Part shown: one piece after another, positions 1 through 12,483 of the stretch | Layout: each line of letters begins with the position of its first letter | Position numbering within the stretch: the first letter of the stretch is position 1 | Assembly (NCBI RefSeq): GCF_040115645.1 | Contig: NC_089543.1 | Span: 6,820,001-6,884,000 of the forward strand | Source: Euwallacea fornicatus | Taxonomy: Eukaryota; Arthropoda; Insecta; Coleoptera; Curculionidae | Reading direction: 5' to 3' | DNA length: 64,000 bases | The notes under the pieces: generated by a model | What the model was told of the DNA's origin: nothing | The model's database searches: none | The model's input: the letters and a program-made list of their open reading frames with translations, nothing else | Position numbers and translations under genes: made by a program

Positions 1-3000
1 ATACTTCACACTGCCTTTCATCGTCTGGAAGTAGCTCAAACGCCTCTCGTTCGGCATTAGTCACACCCTGGAATTAAATAAATAATGCTTTTCTGAGTAT
101 TTCGCGAACCAAAAGCTAAATTTAACAATTATGGCTTACCCAATCCAGCAACGCTTTACGCAACTTCTTCTCAGTGTCTACCATGACTAGCATATCCTGA
201 TAGGTAGCTGCCGCTATTGTCAGGTCCAGTTTGTCGTTATCTAGAGCCATTTTGCACACTAGTTCGTCGTGGGAAAACACGCAAAATCTTCTCAGATGGG
301 AATAGTGGAGAACACACTCCCTGCCCATTCGCAACCAATCTGCTGGAGCAAAGTTAACAGCTTCCGCGAAGTTATATCTAAAAGAATCCGTGAAATTCAC
401 ATCTATAGTATCCATCCATATCTAGCACACGACAGATATACACACCGTATATTACTCAGTATAATATACGTGCGTGCAAGATAGAGATGTATCGAATTGA
501 GTACCCATATTTCCAATACGCATATAGAAATATTAAGATCCACCAAAGGTAATATTATTTTGTCGCATATCGATCGCTTTTGTGGTACGACCTATGAGCT
601 GTACCTTTGCAAGCCGTCGGCTGTAAAGTTTTTTCACATTTTAAAGGAATATCACTTCTTAGATGATTCAGTTATGCGTGAGCGCGCCAGCAAACAACAC
701 GTTCGTCACACGGAATGAAATTATAATCGGACGTTCTTCTATTCCAGATAAGCGAGATACGCCGCTCATGTATCTAACATTTCGGGAGTGAAAGTGAGTG
801 TCGTATTGCCGACATTTAGTGCATGATAGTGGATGTTGTGTAGCTGCCATTTTTTCTCCACTTGTGGTGAAATTACACAGATCACAGAACAGAGCACTTA
901 CCCTTGATTAAATCCTGCATGATACGCTCTTGGAAACGTAACTACAAACTCCCCGGCATGTTGATCGGTTCTATAGACAGGTACCCCAGCATTCATAAGA
1001 ATATTCGGATTCATTATCGTAACGAGTTGGTGCAATAAATCAGGCTGAGAATGAAATAATTCAGGGGCGGCAGATTTCATGGTTTCTTCAAACGCTTCGG
1101 CCTTACTACCTGGAACTCCATACCAAGTCTTGGCTTCGCCCCAGTGGAGGTAATTTATAGAGTAGGACCAATGATCTTCATTGTGCCAACAAAATGTTGC
1201 AAAGCACATTCCTACGTACATCCATGGAACCTAAATTGAGCGTTTAACTCATTAGTTTATGTCGAGACTGGGAAAACAGCTAAGAGCGGGTATCTATTAC
1301 CTTCATTCCAGATATATCGGCATTTATGTAGCCTAGCACCGATCCTTCTAAGACTGGTAGGTTATTTAAATTCCAACTGGACTCGGCATATTCTTTGTCT
1401 CCTTGAAAAAGATTGGCAGATGATTTTGTTGGAAATCCAGAGCCGTGGTCCATTGTGTGTAAGTCAGCTCCGTACTCGACGGTAACATCTTCATCGATTG
1501 AAGACACAATTCGCCAAAATTCTCGTTCCACTGTGTGAGTAGGTACCATCTGCAAAACATTGCTCTTAAAAAGTACGAGTATGCATTCTCAAAGATTATT
1601 CTTGTGGGCCGAATTCCCAATCATCTATGACTAATGGGTACAAGGTGAAAAAGAGTATTGTTATGGCAAACCAAAATTGATTTAAGATTTGAATGAATTA
1701 AATTTTTGTGCCCTTGAGCTACAAACAATATTACACGTACATGGACCGGCATGTTAAAATAATCTGATTTGAACTGATCTGCCATCTCCCCAAACTGTTG
1801 CAAAGTGTATTCTCTCTGAGCCTGTTCGAACCCAAAAGCTTCGGTTGGTTTTGAAACTTCCTCAGCCACACACTTTGGGCACCTCCAGTCGCCTTTTGGG
1901 ATTTCAGATAACGGTGGCATAAGACAAAAAGTATGGTAACTGTCATCACAACCATCGCAAAGCAACATGAATTCTTCAGCATCGCCTCTATTGCAGTTGT
2001 GACAAACGTATTTCGCCAACTGAAAAAGATCAGTCTTATAATCGTGCAAACCGCGCCCTAGACAGGCCTTTCTTACGGGATCAAAATCGTATTTAATGGT
2101 CTTGGAACGAGGTTTGTGCTCCTTTTTGTCGTCGTATCCGGCCATTTTTGGACCGGCTCCGTAGAACTGCAATCTTTTCAGCTCCTTGTTCTTGTCGTCC
2201 CCATCTGGATCTACCGATTTCTCTTCCTTAATCTTAAGCTCTATCTGTTGAAGTGACAAAAAAAGTTGTTAACACGCAACCCACTAGAGAAGCACGGAAC
2301 TTACCTCAGTCTTATCTTTGTCATTCATTTCGAATCTTTTGGAACGTCTAGCATTTTTATCCGAAGGCGGTTTCACGGCCATGCGGTTTATAATGCCATG
2401 GGGTTTATAGTCTTTATCGGTTTTTTCATTGCCTTCATCTGGGTTTTCAATTTTCTGCAAAAATACACAAATTGGGGGCTCATTGATAGGCCATAGGTGC
2501 TACACCGATTAACTCACTATAGTGACATTTTTTCCCTCTTTAAACACATCGAAAGGGAATAACAGTCGTTCATAATGCTGCTTCAATATGGTCCCGACAT
2601 TTTTCCCGATTTGATATCCTAATCGGATCGATACTTTCGACCATTTTCTCTGCTTAGTCACTTCTTCAAATCCACCTTCAAGTTGCACTACTCTATGTAA
2701 CGTGTATAAATCTAGTACCCTTCTTTCTACCATAGGAATTTTCAGGGACGAGCCCTGCAATTCCCAAAATTTTGCTATCTGGTCTAGAAAATTGAGTTTA
2801 ACCCTAGTTTTTGCCTAAAAACGTTAAATATCATAGATTAATAAGACTGCTCTGAGTTATTAGACATAGCTATACGGGAAGTTATTTAATGATATGCCAA
2901 TGGCCATAGGGTATTAATCATCGGGAATCCGAGGCTTTTACCTGTGTCCCAGTCATCAATTTATTAAAATTACGGTTTGTGTCCCGTGATGCATTAGCAC

Positions 3001-5077
3001 GTTATTAAATGTAAACATGTTTCCTCCTGGCTGTGGTTTTACTCCAGATCCAGAATTGATATCCCTACAGAGTGTTCTTGGGAAAACATATTGCCACAAA
3101 TCAGCTTTGGCCGGAATTACTATTGTTTCTGATTTGACCATCATTCACCGTTGAATGTGATAACAGAAATAATATTTTTTCTTCATTTACTTAAATAGGA
3201 ATTAATTGAAACTCTACACACTCCATCAGGAACTATACTGAGTGTTTCACATATACAAAGAGAGAATTTGTGCGCTTGCACCCCAATACTCATGTAACAT
3301 TTATTTGCCTAACAAGTACTACACATGCATGTGCAGCGAACGTTCGGTTTATGACAAAAAACTTAAGAAAAAACACCATGTATATCAAAAGCGAATAAAG
3401 TTAACGGTGCAATAGAGTATCTTCCACGCATTTTCTCCTGAAAACTGGAACTGCGGTTACGCAACAATGTTTTATCTATATGTTACTGAGTTGCCAACAT
3501 CCTAGAAATCCTTTGACAAGGTGCCTCACTGTCCATAGGGGCAACAATGGAAAATTCTCGATTATCAATTCAGATAAATGAAATATGTCGATCAAAACTA
3601 TTAAACGCAATTAAAACTAATTCAATTAATACTTACCGGTGCAAAATTGGAAGCCCCACAAGCCAGAACATTATTTAAACATTTGGTAAATTTATATTTG
3701 CCAAAAGTTTCCATTCTAGGATGTTCTCGCTCATGGGGTATTTCCAAAAAATTTGAAATGCAAAACTTGTAGAGCTCAAATTGAAATTATTTTTTTTAAT
3801 TCATGGGCATACATGAGCCAGTTCAAAAAGTTCATGAATCATCTATCGTACCAAACTCATCTTGTGTTCAAATGCAATACCCTGCGAATTATTGCAAATT
3901 TATATAGTCCTTCGATAGCCAAGTTCTAACAGACTGGTCAAACGGCCTTGGCTATATGCATTGTTTTAAAACAATTTTATCAAAAAGGAAATTCCTCCTC
4001 ACTTCCTAAATAGGGACAGTACTGACGTATGGCCATGGCAGGCACAATTCATATAGGGGGAGAAATTTTAGGTGTAATTTGATTTTTAAGGATCTCATGT
4101 AAAACTTGACAATTTGCCAGATTTTAAAATGAAATTGAATTTCCCATTAGCAGTAAGAGCGGTGTTTGCTTCTAAAATAGTTCTACGAATCAAGCGTGTC
4201 ACAAAAGAGTACTTTTCTCAATTCGCTTTAAGAGAGCAGTGCTAAATTTCCCAGCAGGGTATCAGGTTTCACGGGTCTGGTCAATAAAACCATCCAGCCT
4301 TTTCAGAAGCATGGGGGGGAAACAGTGACGAAACAAAAACTAAGAGACCTACCTCTAATTCATTAAGTCTTTGTATTCTAGGGGTGAATCTTAACTTGTC
4401 TACGTCAACTGCAAAGGGAGGTTGCCACCTCTAAAAACATTAAAAAAAATTATCTATTAAAGGAATCCCAGATTGTGAATAGATGATTATTCATTTCACA
4501 TGTCCGAGTTTAAAAAGCTACCCATAATACAAGTACACTGTACCTACACAGGTAATTTGAATCATAAAAGATATATTAAAATGTATGCAGAAGCAACAGT
4601 GAATAGGTATAAATTACCCAAAATAAATATGGCTGCTTAGGATCATGTTGCCTTCAATAAAATGATAAAAACTGTAGTTCAGATTGTGTTGTTCAGAATT
4701 TTTAATTAAAGTTCAACATATGGAAGGTGGACGCCGTTGATGAGCATCCTTGATCAAAAATTGCCATTATATTGGCTAATATTAATGATGCAGCTGACTA
4801 ATAGCCATGAATGACTTACCCCTGGTGGTTTAATTTTGCATATTCCTGTATTTTCTGCTATAGGTCGGATTTTAGCTATGTAAGCTAAAGGATCTAAAAA
4901 TTCGTCATCAGTTGGATAAAACACTGGGGCCTCTGGGGGCACTTCAAATTGAAAGGCTTCTTCTTTGCACTGACTGTAGTGCTCATTGCACTTAATGGGG
5001 GAGTTTTTTGAACTTCCTGGACTGATTCTCAAACCATTGTTACTGCTTCCATTTAACTGCTTATCTTTTGTAGTCAT
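1..5077 (-). CDS. lid: KDM5/Lid histone H3K4 demethylase (partial, 3' end off the left edge)
   Basis: JmjC dioxygenase that removes methyl groups from H3K4 in the nucleus (family knowledge). Nine exons read on the minus strand: 5077-4820, 4430-4353, 2814-2518, 2454-2305, 2244-1741, 1549-1301, 1230-902, 377-140 and 67-1. All junctions are GT-AG and in phase, giving about 723 residues. Domains in order: JmjN (about 35-75), ARID (about 112-205), a C4HC3 PHD finger starting near Cys342 (YVCHNC...LLCDGCD...RCPKC), then JmjC with the iron ligands H528-N-E530 and a second His near 616 in YHAGFNQG. The last exon enters the C5HC2 zinc-finger region (ELLPDDERQC) and is cut by the window edge, so the later PLU-1-like and C-terminal PHD parts are not seen. 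The start at 5077 is the first ATG before the JmjN region. The intron at 2815-4352 is the only long one and holds nothing I recognise. Confidence 0.95.
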
Positions 5078-8000
5078 TTTGAAGGGAAATCACATTATGT
5101 TCCACCAAACAGATTTTTAAAATATGTCATGACTACTTAATAAGTAGGTATTTCCATTTTCTTTTTGTTTTCATTACAAACACAAAATGTATATTAAACT
5201 TGACAAATTTGTTTAAGAAATTCGATAAATACCAGACATTTCACTGTGTTAATCGCTCTCTTTCCGGAGAGAAAACCTGGGTTGCGCCGCACAATTTGAT
5301 ATCCAAAGGAAAACCCAGATTTGGAAAAGATGTCTGTTTTCCTTATCTGAATTATTTAACGTCACCCGACATTAACAACACTATATATTTTGAGGAGGGA
5401 AAACGTGCAACATAACATTTTATCACTTCTTTTGCGCCAACACAAGAAACGCCACAAAAAGTAAACTAAATCCATCCACATACATTACACATTTTGCTAC
5501 CATCCACCTCTATCAGCATGGTTTGGCATGAACATCATAGGCTCCCCCACTCCCTAACTCTTTCATCTTCGTCTCCGTCCCACCACCCGCAAAATCGATC
5601 TGGTATCCGGCGGTGCGACGAATAATAGGCGCTTTCAAAAGTCCCGTCTCACTCATCAAGAACGCCTATTATCGATAACGATAATTAAGCGATTATCGAC
5701 ATTTCAGTTAAGATAGATCCTTCCCCGCGAAGCTTTACAATTTACGGAGAGACGACAACGTGATCTTCTTTTCTACCTACTATAAGCGCAGTATTACTCT
5801 GTAAAAAAATTACGTGGGACAATCAAAATTAAAAACCCCCTCACGTGAGGTGGTACTCGACCTATAGTGCCGTTTGAAATTTTAAAATTGAATATGCCCT
5901 CGCGAAAGGAATTGTTTTGGTGAATATGTGCTTATTGCTAAAACGGGTCCCCCACGAGCACAAAACGAACATATCGCGGCAGTTTCTAACATTTCGAAGA
6001 TGGTTCACGCAAAATTTTCTTTGGTGCACCCTGTACATATTAGCTTTCAACGCATGCTATCATTTCAATTTCATAACCGGAATTTAATAGAAACAAATTT
6101 GAGTAAAAAAACCGTGCTTACAATGTATTTTGGCGCCCAAGGTTAAGCGAGCGTGTTCGCAATGGCTTTTCTTATTGATTCTTTCAAAAAATATGAACTA
6201 TTTTTTTTGAGCCGTTGCTCTTAGAGGTGGAAAAAAGATCCTGAAAAATGTATCAGTATACCACCGCTTCTGACGATAGACGTCATTTAGATCCGTCCTG
6301 ACTGGTAGCTTCGCTCTAAACATTACTCACAGCACTGGCCGCTAATCGAGGACAAGTTCTTGTTATTGCACAATGCTCCGTTTAACTACTCACCCTTAAA
6401 TGGCGTCACAGAAAACTACAGCAGGATACTTGACGCAGGGGCATGTAGATAGCACTACGTTAGGTTTCCAGCAACCCACAACACAAATGAGTATTGCTCA
6501 CGTGGCTGCTCTGAGGTGGTAATTTCTTTCTTTTGTAGTCTTATTTTTGTCACAAGAGAGATAAACACCGTTGTTCCAAATGTGTTATAGTCCTGAGCAT
6601 CAATTTTGAAAAAAGGCATTAACTTAGCTCCTATCGAACGAGGACATTTACGTTCCGACATGCGAACCCAAGTAATTTTGTAACCCTCGTAGCTGAAAAT
6701 TTTTTGGGTCAAAACTTTTATCATTTTTACTGCAAATAAATCTTCGACGTACCGTTGGTCTCTATGATAATTTTGCATTTAAAAAAATTAGTGAGAATTG
6801 ACTGTTCCGATTTCAGCGAAATTGAAATCCGCAGTAGTCATACGATACAGTTCTGATACTTTGCAGTTAAAATTTTAATCGGATAACTGACCTTTTGGCG
6901 CAAAAATTTCCGTAATATACAGTCCATGGAATTTTTAAGACCCAAAAATTGAACTTGTTCGATTCGGGTTTTCGCTGCGCCACATCAAAATTGTATCGTA
7001 TAGCTAGAGCGAAACGCAATTTCGCCGAAATCGAAACACTTAATTTTCAAAGACCTGCACGCCACCGATTTTATGAAGACCAAATTTAGGGTTAAGTGCA
7101 CATCACGATATTTTTTTCCGAAAAATTTCACACGCATAAAGCTTTTATTCACATATTTTTTTAGTAGAAGCGTGCACTTGCACAATTCCTACGAGGTAAG
7201 GTGAAAGAAATAAAATAAAACTAATATCTAAATCAATTTTTAATAATTTTTTTATTAAAAATGATACAAATTGCAAGATGAGAACGTTCAACAAATTCAA
7301 GAAATGCGAGACGTAGCCAATTAAGTATGCAAATTTTCAAATAACTGAATAGTATAGCATTATCGACCGTGCCTTGCACTATCTTTTTGATCAAAGAATC
7401 AGCAGTTATTTACCATCGTAATGCTACGATTAGCAGGGCGCCGTAGAACGTAACAACTGCTAACCATTAGTAGATATAGCTCACACTAGGAAAAAGTAAT
7501 TCAAACATTCTGATTAATAAAACAAAATTCAAATAACATAGTGCCTAAAATATAAATTATCTCCTTCCTCGATTGGATTTGTGTTAACAATGACGCAACC
7601 GGTAAGAAAGCAGCGCTTACGTTTTCGCGATTAAAATTCAATATTAAACAAAGTCGAAAACTAAATCAAATTGGCATTTTGCAATTTGTCCATTCTAAAT
7701 TCATTTTACTGAACGGCAACATGGTGGCCCGTCGACGTTGAACTGTAGTTTACTTTTTGTCCTTTAATTTGGCGAACGTCGACAAGCCACCCTTTCAGCG
7801 CTTATAAAAAACTAAATTGAAATGGATATGTCGCAAACTGCCAATTTAATGGCGCTTAGGAGCGGAGTAACATAATTTCATAAAATTACAATTTTCCAAT
7901 TTGCCGAGGAATCGAGGCCGAAAATAAATAGTTGTTCCAGATTCAAAACACACTAGATCAAAAAATAAAAAATCAATTGCGTCATTGTTGTAAATATTTT

Positions 8001-8242
8001 GATAAAGACGGACGTCTACCGTTAATCAAACACCCCGGTAAAGTCTATTTGGCATCTCAATCAGATTTAATCAAGATGCTTAGTTTTATTCGAACACATA
8101 AACAGCCAGCGGGGCAAACCGGCATGCTGGTAAACCCTAATTTCTATACCAACGCATTAACAAAGAAAATTTGTATTAATATACATTTTTAAATGGTATA
8201 AGATGGTTAGAAATCCATCAACAGCAAGTTACGTGATGTTCT
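5078..8242. other. Intergenic region between KDM5 and vig, with repeat-like AT-rich sequence
   Basis: No convincing conserved gene is visible. The part nearest KDM5 (about 5100-5800) is presumably its promoter and 5' UTR; it holds a DRE-like TATCGATA and a 10-bp inverted repeat, listed separately. Sequence from about 5800 to 7260 has the look of decayed repeat DNA, including ACCCTGTACA at about 6029. An 86-codon open frame at 7932-8192 is discussed as a finding. The end near 8.2 kb would contain the vig 3' UTR. Confidence 0.5.
5670..5677. promoter_or_regulatory. DRE-like motif TATCGATA upstream of KDM5
   Basis: A perfect palindromic TATCGATA lies 593 bp upstream of the KDM5 start codon. In Drosophila this is the core of the DREF-binding DRE element common at housekeeping and growth-gene promoters. 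That it works here is inference. It sits in a cluster of CGATAA/TTATCG half sites at about 5671-5700. Confidence 0.45.
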
Positions 8243-11200
8243 TTAACCTAATGAGGGGAAGTCACGTTCGTCGTCTACTTTAGGGGCTCTAGGAGCTTTC
8301 TCGTCAACCTGCAATAAAAAATTTTACTACATGTTGCTGCAAAATGTGAAGAAATTTATTATATCACATGCAGGTTAGAATTGGTAAAAATGACTATGGT
8401 TAGCCAAGAGGTTCAAAAATAGAGCGATTCATCGAAATGTGCCTTATACAAAAATAGGCACAGCGAACTCGCCACTAATATTTGAACTGCTTTCGTAATC
8501 CACGTAGCCGTAACCGCAGAGTTGCAGATTCTTTTAGTAATTTACAAATATGGTACTGGAACACTAGACGATCTCGATTAGCAATGTTGTTTGGTGATCA
8601 ACTGAGAATAACCCATAGGATGTCTGTATCGCTACGCTATAGCACAATTTCATATCTACACATGGCACATTTTACTTAAAAATGTCGAAAAGTGCGCTAA
8701 AATAAATGTTTACATTCGTTCTCTATGTAGTCCAAACCTTAATAAAACAAAAATTATTTGAGTGCCAACTTACCGGCTCGTCGCGGAACCTTCTCTCCTC
8801 TTTCTCACGTGGAGGACCGCGCGGGCCACGAGCGCCTCCTCTACCTCCTCTAGGACCTCCTCGACCCCTCCCACCACCGGGACGTCTGTTGTCATAAAAT
8901 TGAATGTCAATGTCCAAAATGTGTTTCTGGCGACCAACTCTTTGCGGATATTCCGAAGCGTCATATTCCTCTTCTTCGGATTCCTGAAAACCCTGCCCAT
9001 TTCAGATAAAATGTTGCTTATCCCAATTAATACATTTCTCAAAATTCTACATATAGGGAATGAATACATTTATGTTAATAGTTTTGCATGTACCTCATCC
9101 TTTTCCTTTTTCTTCAACTCAAACATCTTCTTCCATTGGGAAAGATCTTCACCCTCCCCAGCTTTGCGAATGTTATATTGAGGCTTGGCGCGACCAGCGC
9201 GTTGAGCCTTCCATTCATCCAAAGTCAACTCCTTCGGTTCCTCCTCAACCGGAGTTTGTTCCACTTCTGTTTCCTCCCTTTAGAAACAAATATTGTAATC
9301 CTTTAAAGTAGTAAATATTAAATAAAAGAATTTGATTGTGTTATCTCCCACCAATTAACTCAAGAATCATTTTTACTGTTATAACATGCGTTTGACTTTC
9401 AACCTTTCTCAGTTCTACCTATAATAACAAACACACATTCAAATTAATCTCAGGCATACAGCAGCATTTCCAAGAAGTGTTGTTCAATCCAAATTCAAAA
9501 TAAAACTTACTTCTTCTCGACGTCGCTGCTTATTTCAGGCTTTTCATTTTCTCCCCAGGTTTGATCAGCATCGCTAGGTCTGTCCACTTCAGATCTAAAA
9601 CAAACCAAATTACCAAGTCGCTTTTAAATTAAGTCACGTTTAACTTACAAAATAAGATCTTTTGTCGATCCCCAGTTATGAGCGCCAGCACCGTCTCGTT
9701 TTTCTATTGGTTTAACTCCTCTGTAACCATGGCTGCATTAATAAGGTATCGTAACTAAGGCCATTTTCAATAGACTCAAACTAGTCTAATATTCACGACA
9801 TAATGCATATTACTTTTAACGCGTTTAAGTTACTATCTGCTCTTATCTGAGGTTTTCCAAAAAGTTTTTGTATAAAAAAAAACATGTTTCACAACAAAAC
9901 AATAAATAACAAGTATTCATACGTTTTATCAGATCCAGATTGCCTGTCGAATTCTCTCTTTCCTCGCCTGTCGTCAAACGTTTTTCTCGGGCCTCGAGGT
10001 CCACCTGGTCGGTTTCCAATGGGCCTACCATCTTTCCTTTCGCCCCGGTCTCCACGCTCACCACGTTCGCCTCTCTCCCCACGTTCTCCGCGGTCGCCCC
10101 TCTCCCCACGTTCTCCGCGGTCGCTTCTCTCTCCACGTTCTCCACGATCAGCACGGTCCACACGTTCGCCACGGTCACGATTGTTACGGTTCTCGAAGTC
10201 AGAATTTTCTCGTCTAGGCCTGTTTTCTCTGTCCCTGCAAATCCCATATGAGGATATTTATTCTTATGACTACACATCAAAAAGTGTCTTTTTGAGATAA
10301 GAAAAGGTAAAAAGCATTTTTATTTTAGCACTAAACATAAAGCGAATGAATATGAACGTATATTTGCTGGATAAGTAAGGTATTACACTCCGTACGTCGA
10401 GCAGATGCGGTGACTGTCATGCCCCAACAGATAAATGCATTCGACTGGGTTTGTTTGGCGTGGGAGGTGTAAAGATTACATATTTTAGTTGATCTCAAAA
10501 TGAAACAACACTATATTGCTTGATTTCCCGCTATTTAATGGATACTGTATCATAGGTACAAAAATTAATGGAATTTTAAGATGAAATTAAAACACATAAC
10601 CATTTCAACCAACATAAAAAAATAAATAAAAATACGTAAAATAACTAAATGAAATGGGTAAAGTCTAAATTATAGCAGCAATAGGCACTTTTACCTTCAG
10701 TCAGGATAATTCAAATTAGTCTAAGCTGTCGATAACAGACACGAGAGTAATCTGATCTTGAAAGTACACAAAACTCAGAAGTATTAACAACTCCCTGAAC
10801 ATTTTAAACTTGCACCTTCCTTTTTAATATTTAAATAACAAACATTTAACTTTTCTGAGAAGAAAACCAATTATTTAAATAGGCATGGCCCAATTATCAA
10901 AATACTGTGCCATAACCCTGATGTGTTGGTTATTTAATAAAAAAACATCCTTGATCACTTACCGGTTTTCTGAAGGTCCATTATAGGATTCGCGGTTCCT
11001 TCGGTTATTCCTTTCTTCCCGGGTCTCATTATTCAATTTATTGGAAGAACGTTCAGTTTTACCGTCAGCATTGGCCCTTTGGTTTATTTTATTGTCTAAA
11101 AATAGAACGCAAGTTTAAACAAAACCTTTAAAAGGAAATATCTGCACATGTGAGGTGCTCCATTAAAGCGCGAAGGCGGCAAACCCCGCCGTCTCGATAA

Positions 11201-11446
11201 CTTACCATCCCGTTTTTCCTGAGGCTTTGTAGCAGTCGTCTCCTTCGTAGGTTTCTTCTGAGTATTCGACACTATTTTGGTTTTTGCCGGCTCGGGTTTC
11301 ACTTTATTTTCCTTTTCCGCGACTTTGGTCTTTTTCTTTAACTCCTTTTCTTGCTGCTTTTGGAATAGAGTTTCTAGCGGATCGGATTCATCGTCCAAGA
11401 AGAGGGCGTACCTGTTCGTGACGCCGATCCCATAGGAATTCTCCAT
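8243..11446 (-). CDS. vig: Vig/SERBP1-like (HABP4/PAI-RBP1 family) RNA- and ribosome-binding protein
   Basis: Homologue of vertebrate SERBP1/HABP4 and Drosophila vig/vig2, which bind mRNA, ribosomes and RNP complexes (family knowledge). Eight exons, minus strand: 11446-11206, 11095-10963, 10234-9923, 9732-9649, 9594-9511, 9277-9094, 8983-8774 and 8308-8243. All are in phase, giving 437 aa. The N-terminus (MENSYGIGVTNRYALFLDDE) fits the family start. A basic Lys/Glu-rich stretch follows, then an Arg/Gly/Glu-rich repeat (DRGERGER units, about residues 145-185), then the signature DKT...KRDGAGAHNWGS. Next come LTLDEWKAQRAGR and an RGG-rich box (about 375-400). The C-terminus, DERDFPSLG, is typical of the family. 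Whether this is vig or vig2 cannot be told here. Confidence 0.93.
10045..10165. repeat. 27-bp tandem repeat coding for RGER/DRGER units in vig exon 3
   Basis: Two nearly identical units starting TCTCCCCACGTTCTCCGCGG at 10074 and 10101 show an exact 27-bp period (nine codons), flanked by more diverged copies. They encode alternating Asp/Glu, Arg and Gly. Copy number could vary between individuals. Confidence 0.7.
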
Positions 11447-12483
11447 TATGGAAAAAATTGGAAATGGTCTTCACAACTTTAAGATGTTGGAAGATTTATT
11501 ATGGCTACCTTTTAGCCTCTCACAATTCACACATTCATGTAATGCAATATGGCGGGCTAGTCGATTACACACGACACAAACTGAAGTTTTACTCGCGTGC
11601 ACGATTCACACGATGATTACGAGAGAGATGTGTTCTATCAGAGTAGTAAACCTACAGCGGACCGTCACAAATATGCGCAGTATACGGGTTGAAAATCTTT
11701 GCACATATTTCTAGCTATTCCGAATTGGTTGCTTTTGTGTTCCTACCTTGTTGGAACGAAGCCTTGAAGTGAAATTGTCAGCCATCTAAACTGTCAAAAA
11801 ACACGCACCCTTAATGGGGTACATTCGGTAATCGGCATTTCTGTATCTTGTCAAGCGCATGTCGGAATAGGGGCATATTCAAAATTTTCACACCATTGAG
11901 AGCTGTATGAATGAAAGGAGCTTGGGAGACGTAATTCCTGGTAATTTTTGAACGCCAACTTACGAGTTTTGTAAAAAAGTTTCTTTTTCATTTATTTCCT
12001 ATAAAAATAACAAAAGCTTACAAAAAATTGTTTATTTCTCACTGAATTTTTAACACTTTCCTATATACGTAAAACAGAAGGTGAATTAACGTTAATGCAC
12101 CACTTACACCTCCTTTACCACCAATAGCGTGACACTAAGCAGCCCCTCTACAGCTCTGAAGCCATTCTTGCGATTTCGTCGAGCAGTACGCATGCGTTAC
12201 TTTTTCCGCGGGTTCCGTGTTGTTAAATGGGCGTTATCCTCAGAAGTGCCTAGGAATCGCTTTAATTTCAAGTCGAAGTAAAAAATAGATAAATTAGATT
12301 ATTTTCCGACTCGAAAACACGGCAAATCGCCTAATAATCGGTTTTCATGAACACGACTAATTATTAGTCTTTCAGGTTACTACTGCAACAACACAATTTT
12401 AGGAGTTGGTGATGACTAGTCACTATAATAATTATTATTACTATAACCACAATTAAATATTAATCCTATGAAATCAAAACTAT
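11447..12483. other. Intergenic region: vig promoter side and EMC3 3' UTR
   Basis: No coding exon is supported. The part just above 11446 should hold the vig promoter and 5' UTR. On the minus strand EMC3 ends at 12484, and a TTTATT (AATAAA on the minus strand) at 12031-12036 is a candidate EMC3 polyadenylation signal. A second TTTATT lies at 11991. Confidence 0.5.

Noticed and set aside
668..850. Minus-strand 60-codon frame (CTKCRQYDTHF) in a KDM5 intron
   Set aside because: The flanking KDM5 exons join perfectly in phase (FNQG|YNFAEAV) without it, and no splice sites bracket it.
2956..3144. Open frame in the long KDM5 intron (GGNMFTFNNVLMHHGTQ)
   Set aside because: No family match; ARID sequence is continuous between exons 4430-4353 and 2814-2518 as in known KDM5 proteins.
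6455..6778. 107-codon minus-strand frame in the KDM5-vig intergenic region
   Set aside because: No recognisable domain, sits in repeat-like AT-rich DNA, and lacks supporting splice sites.
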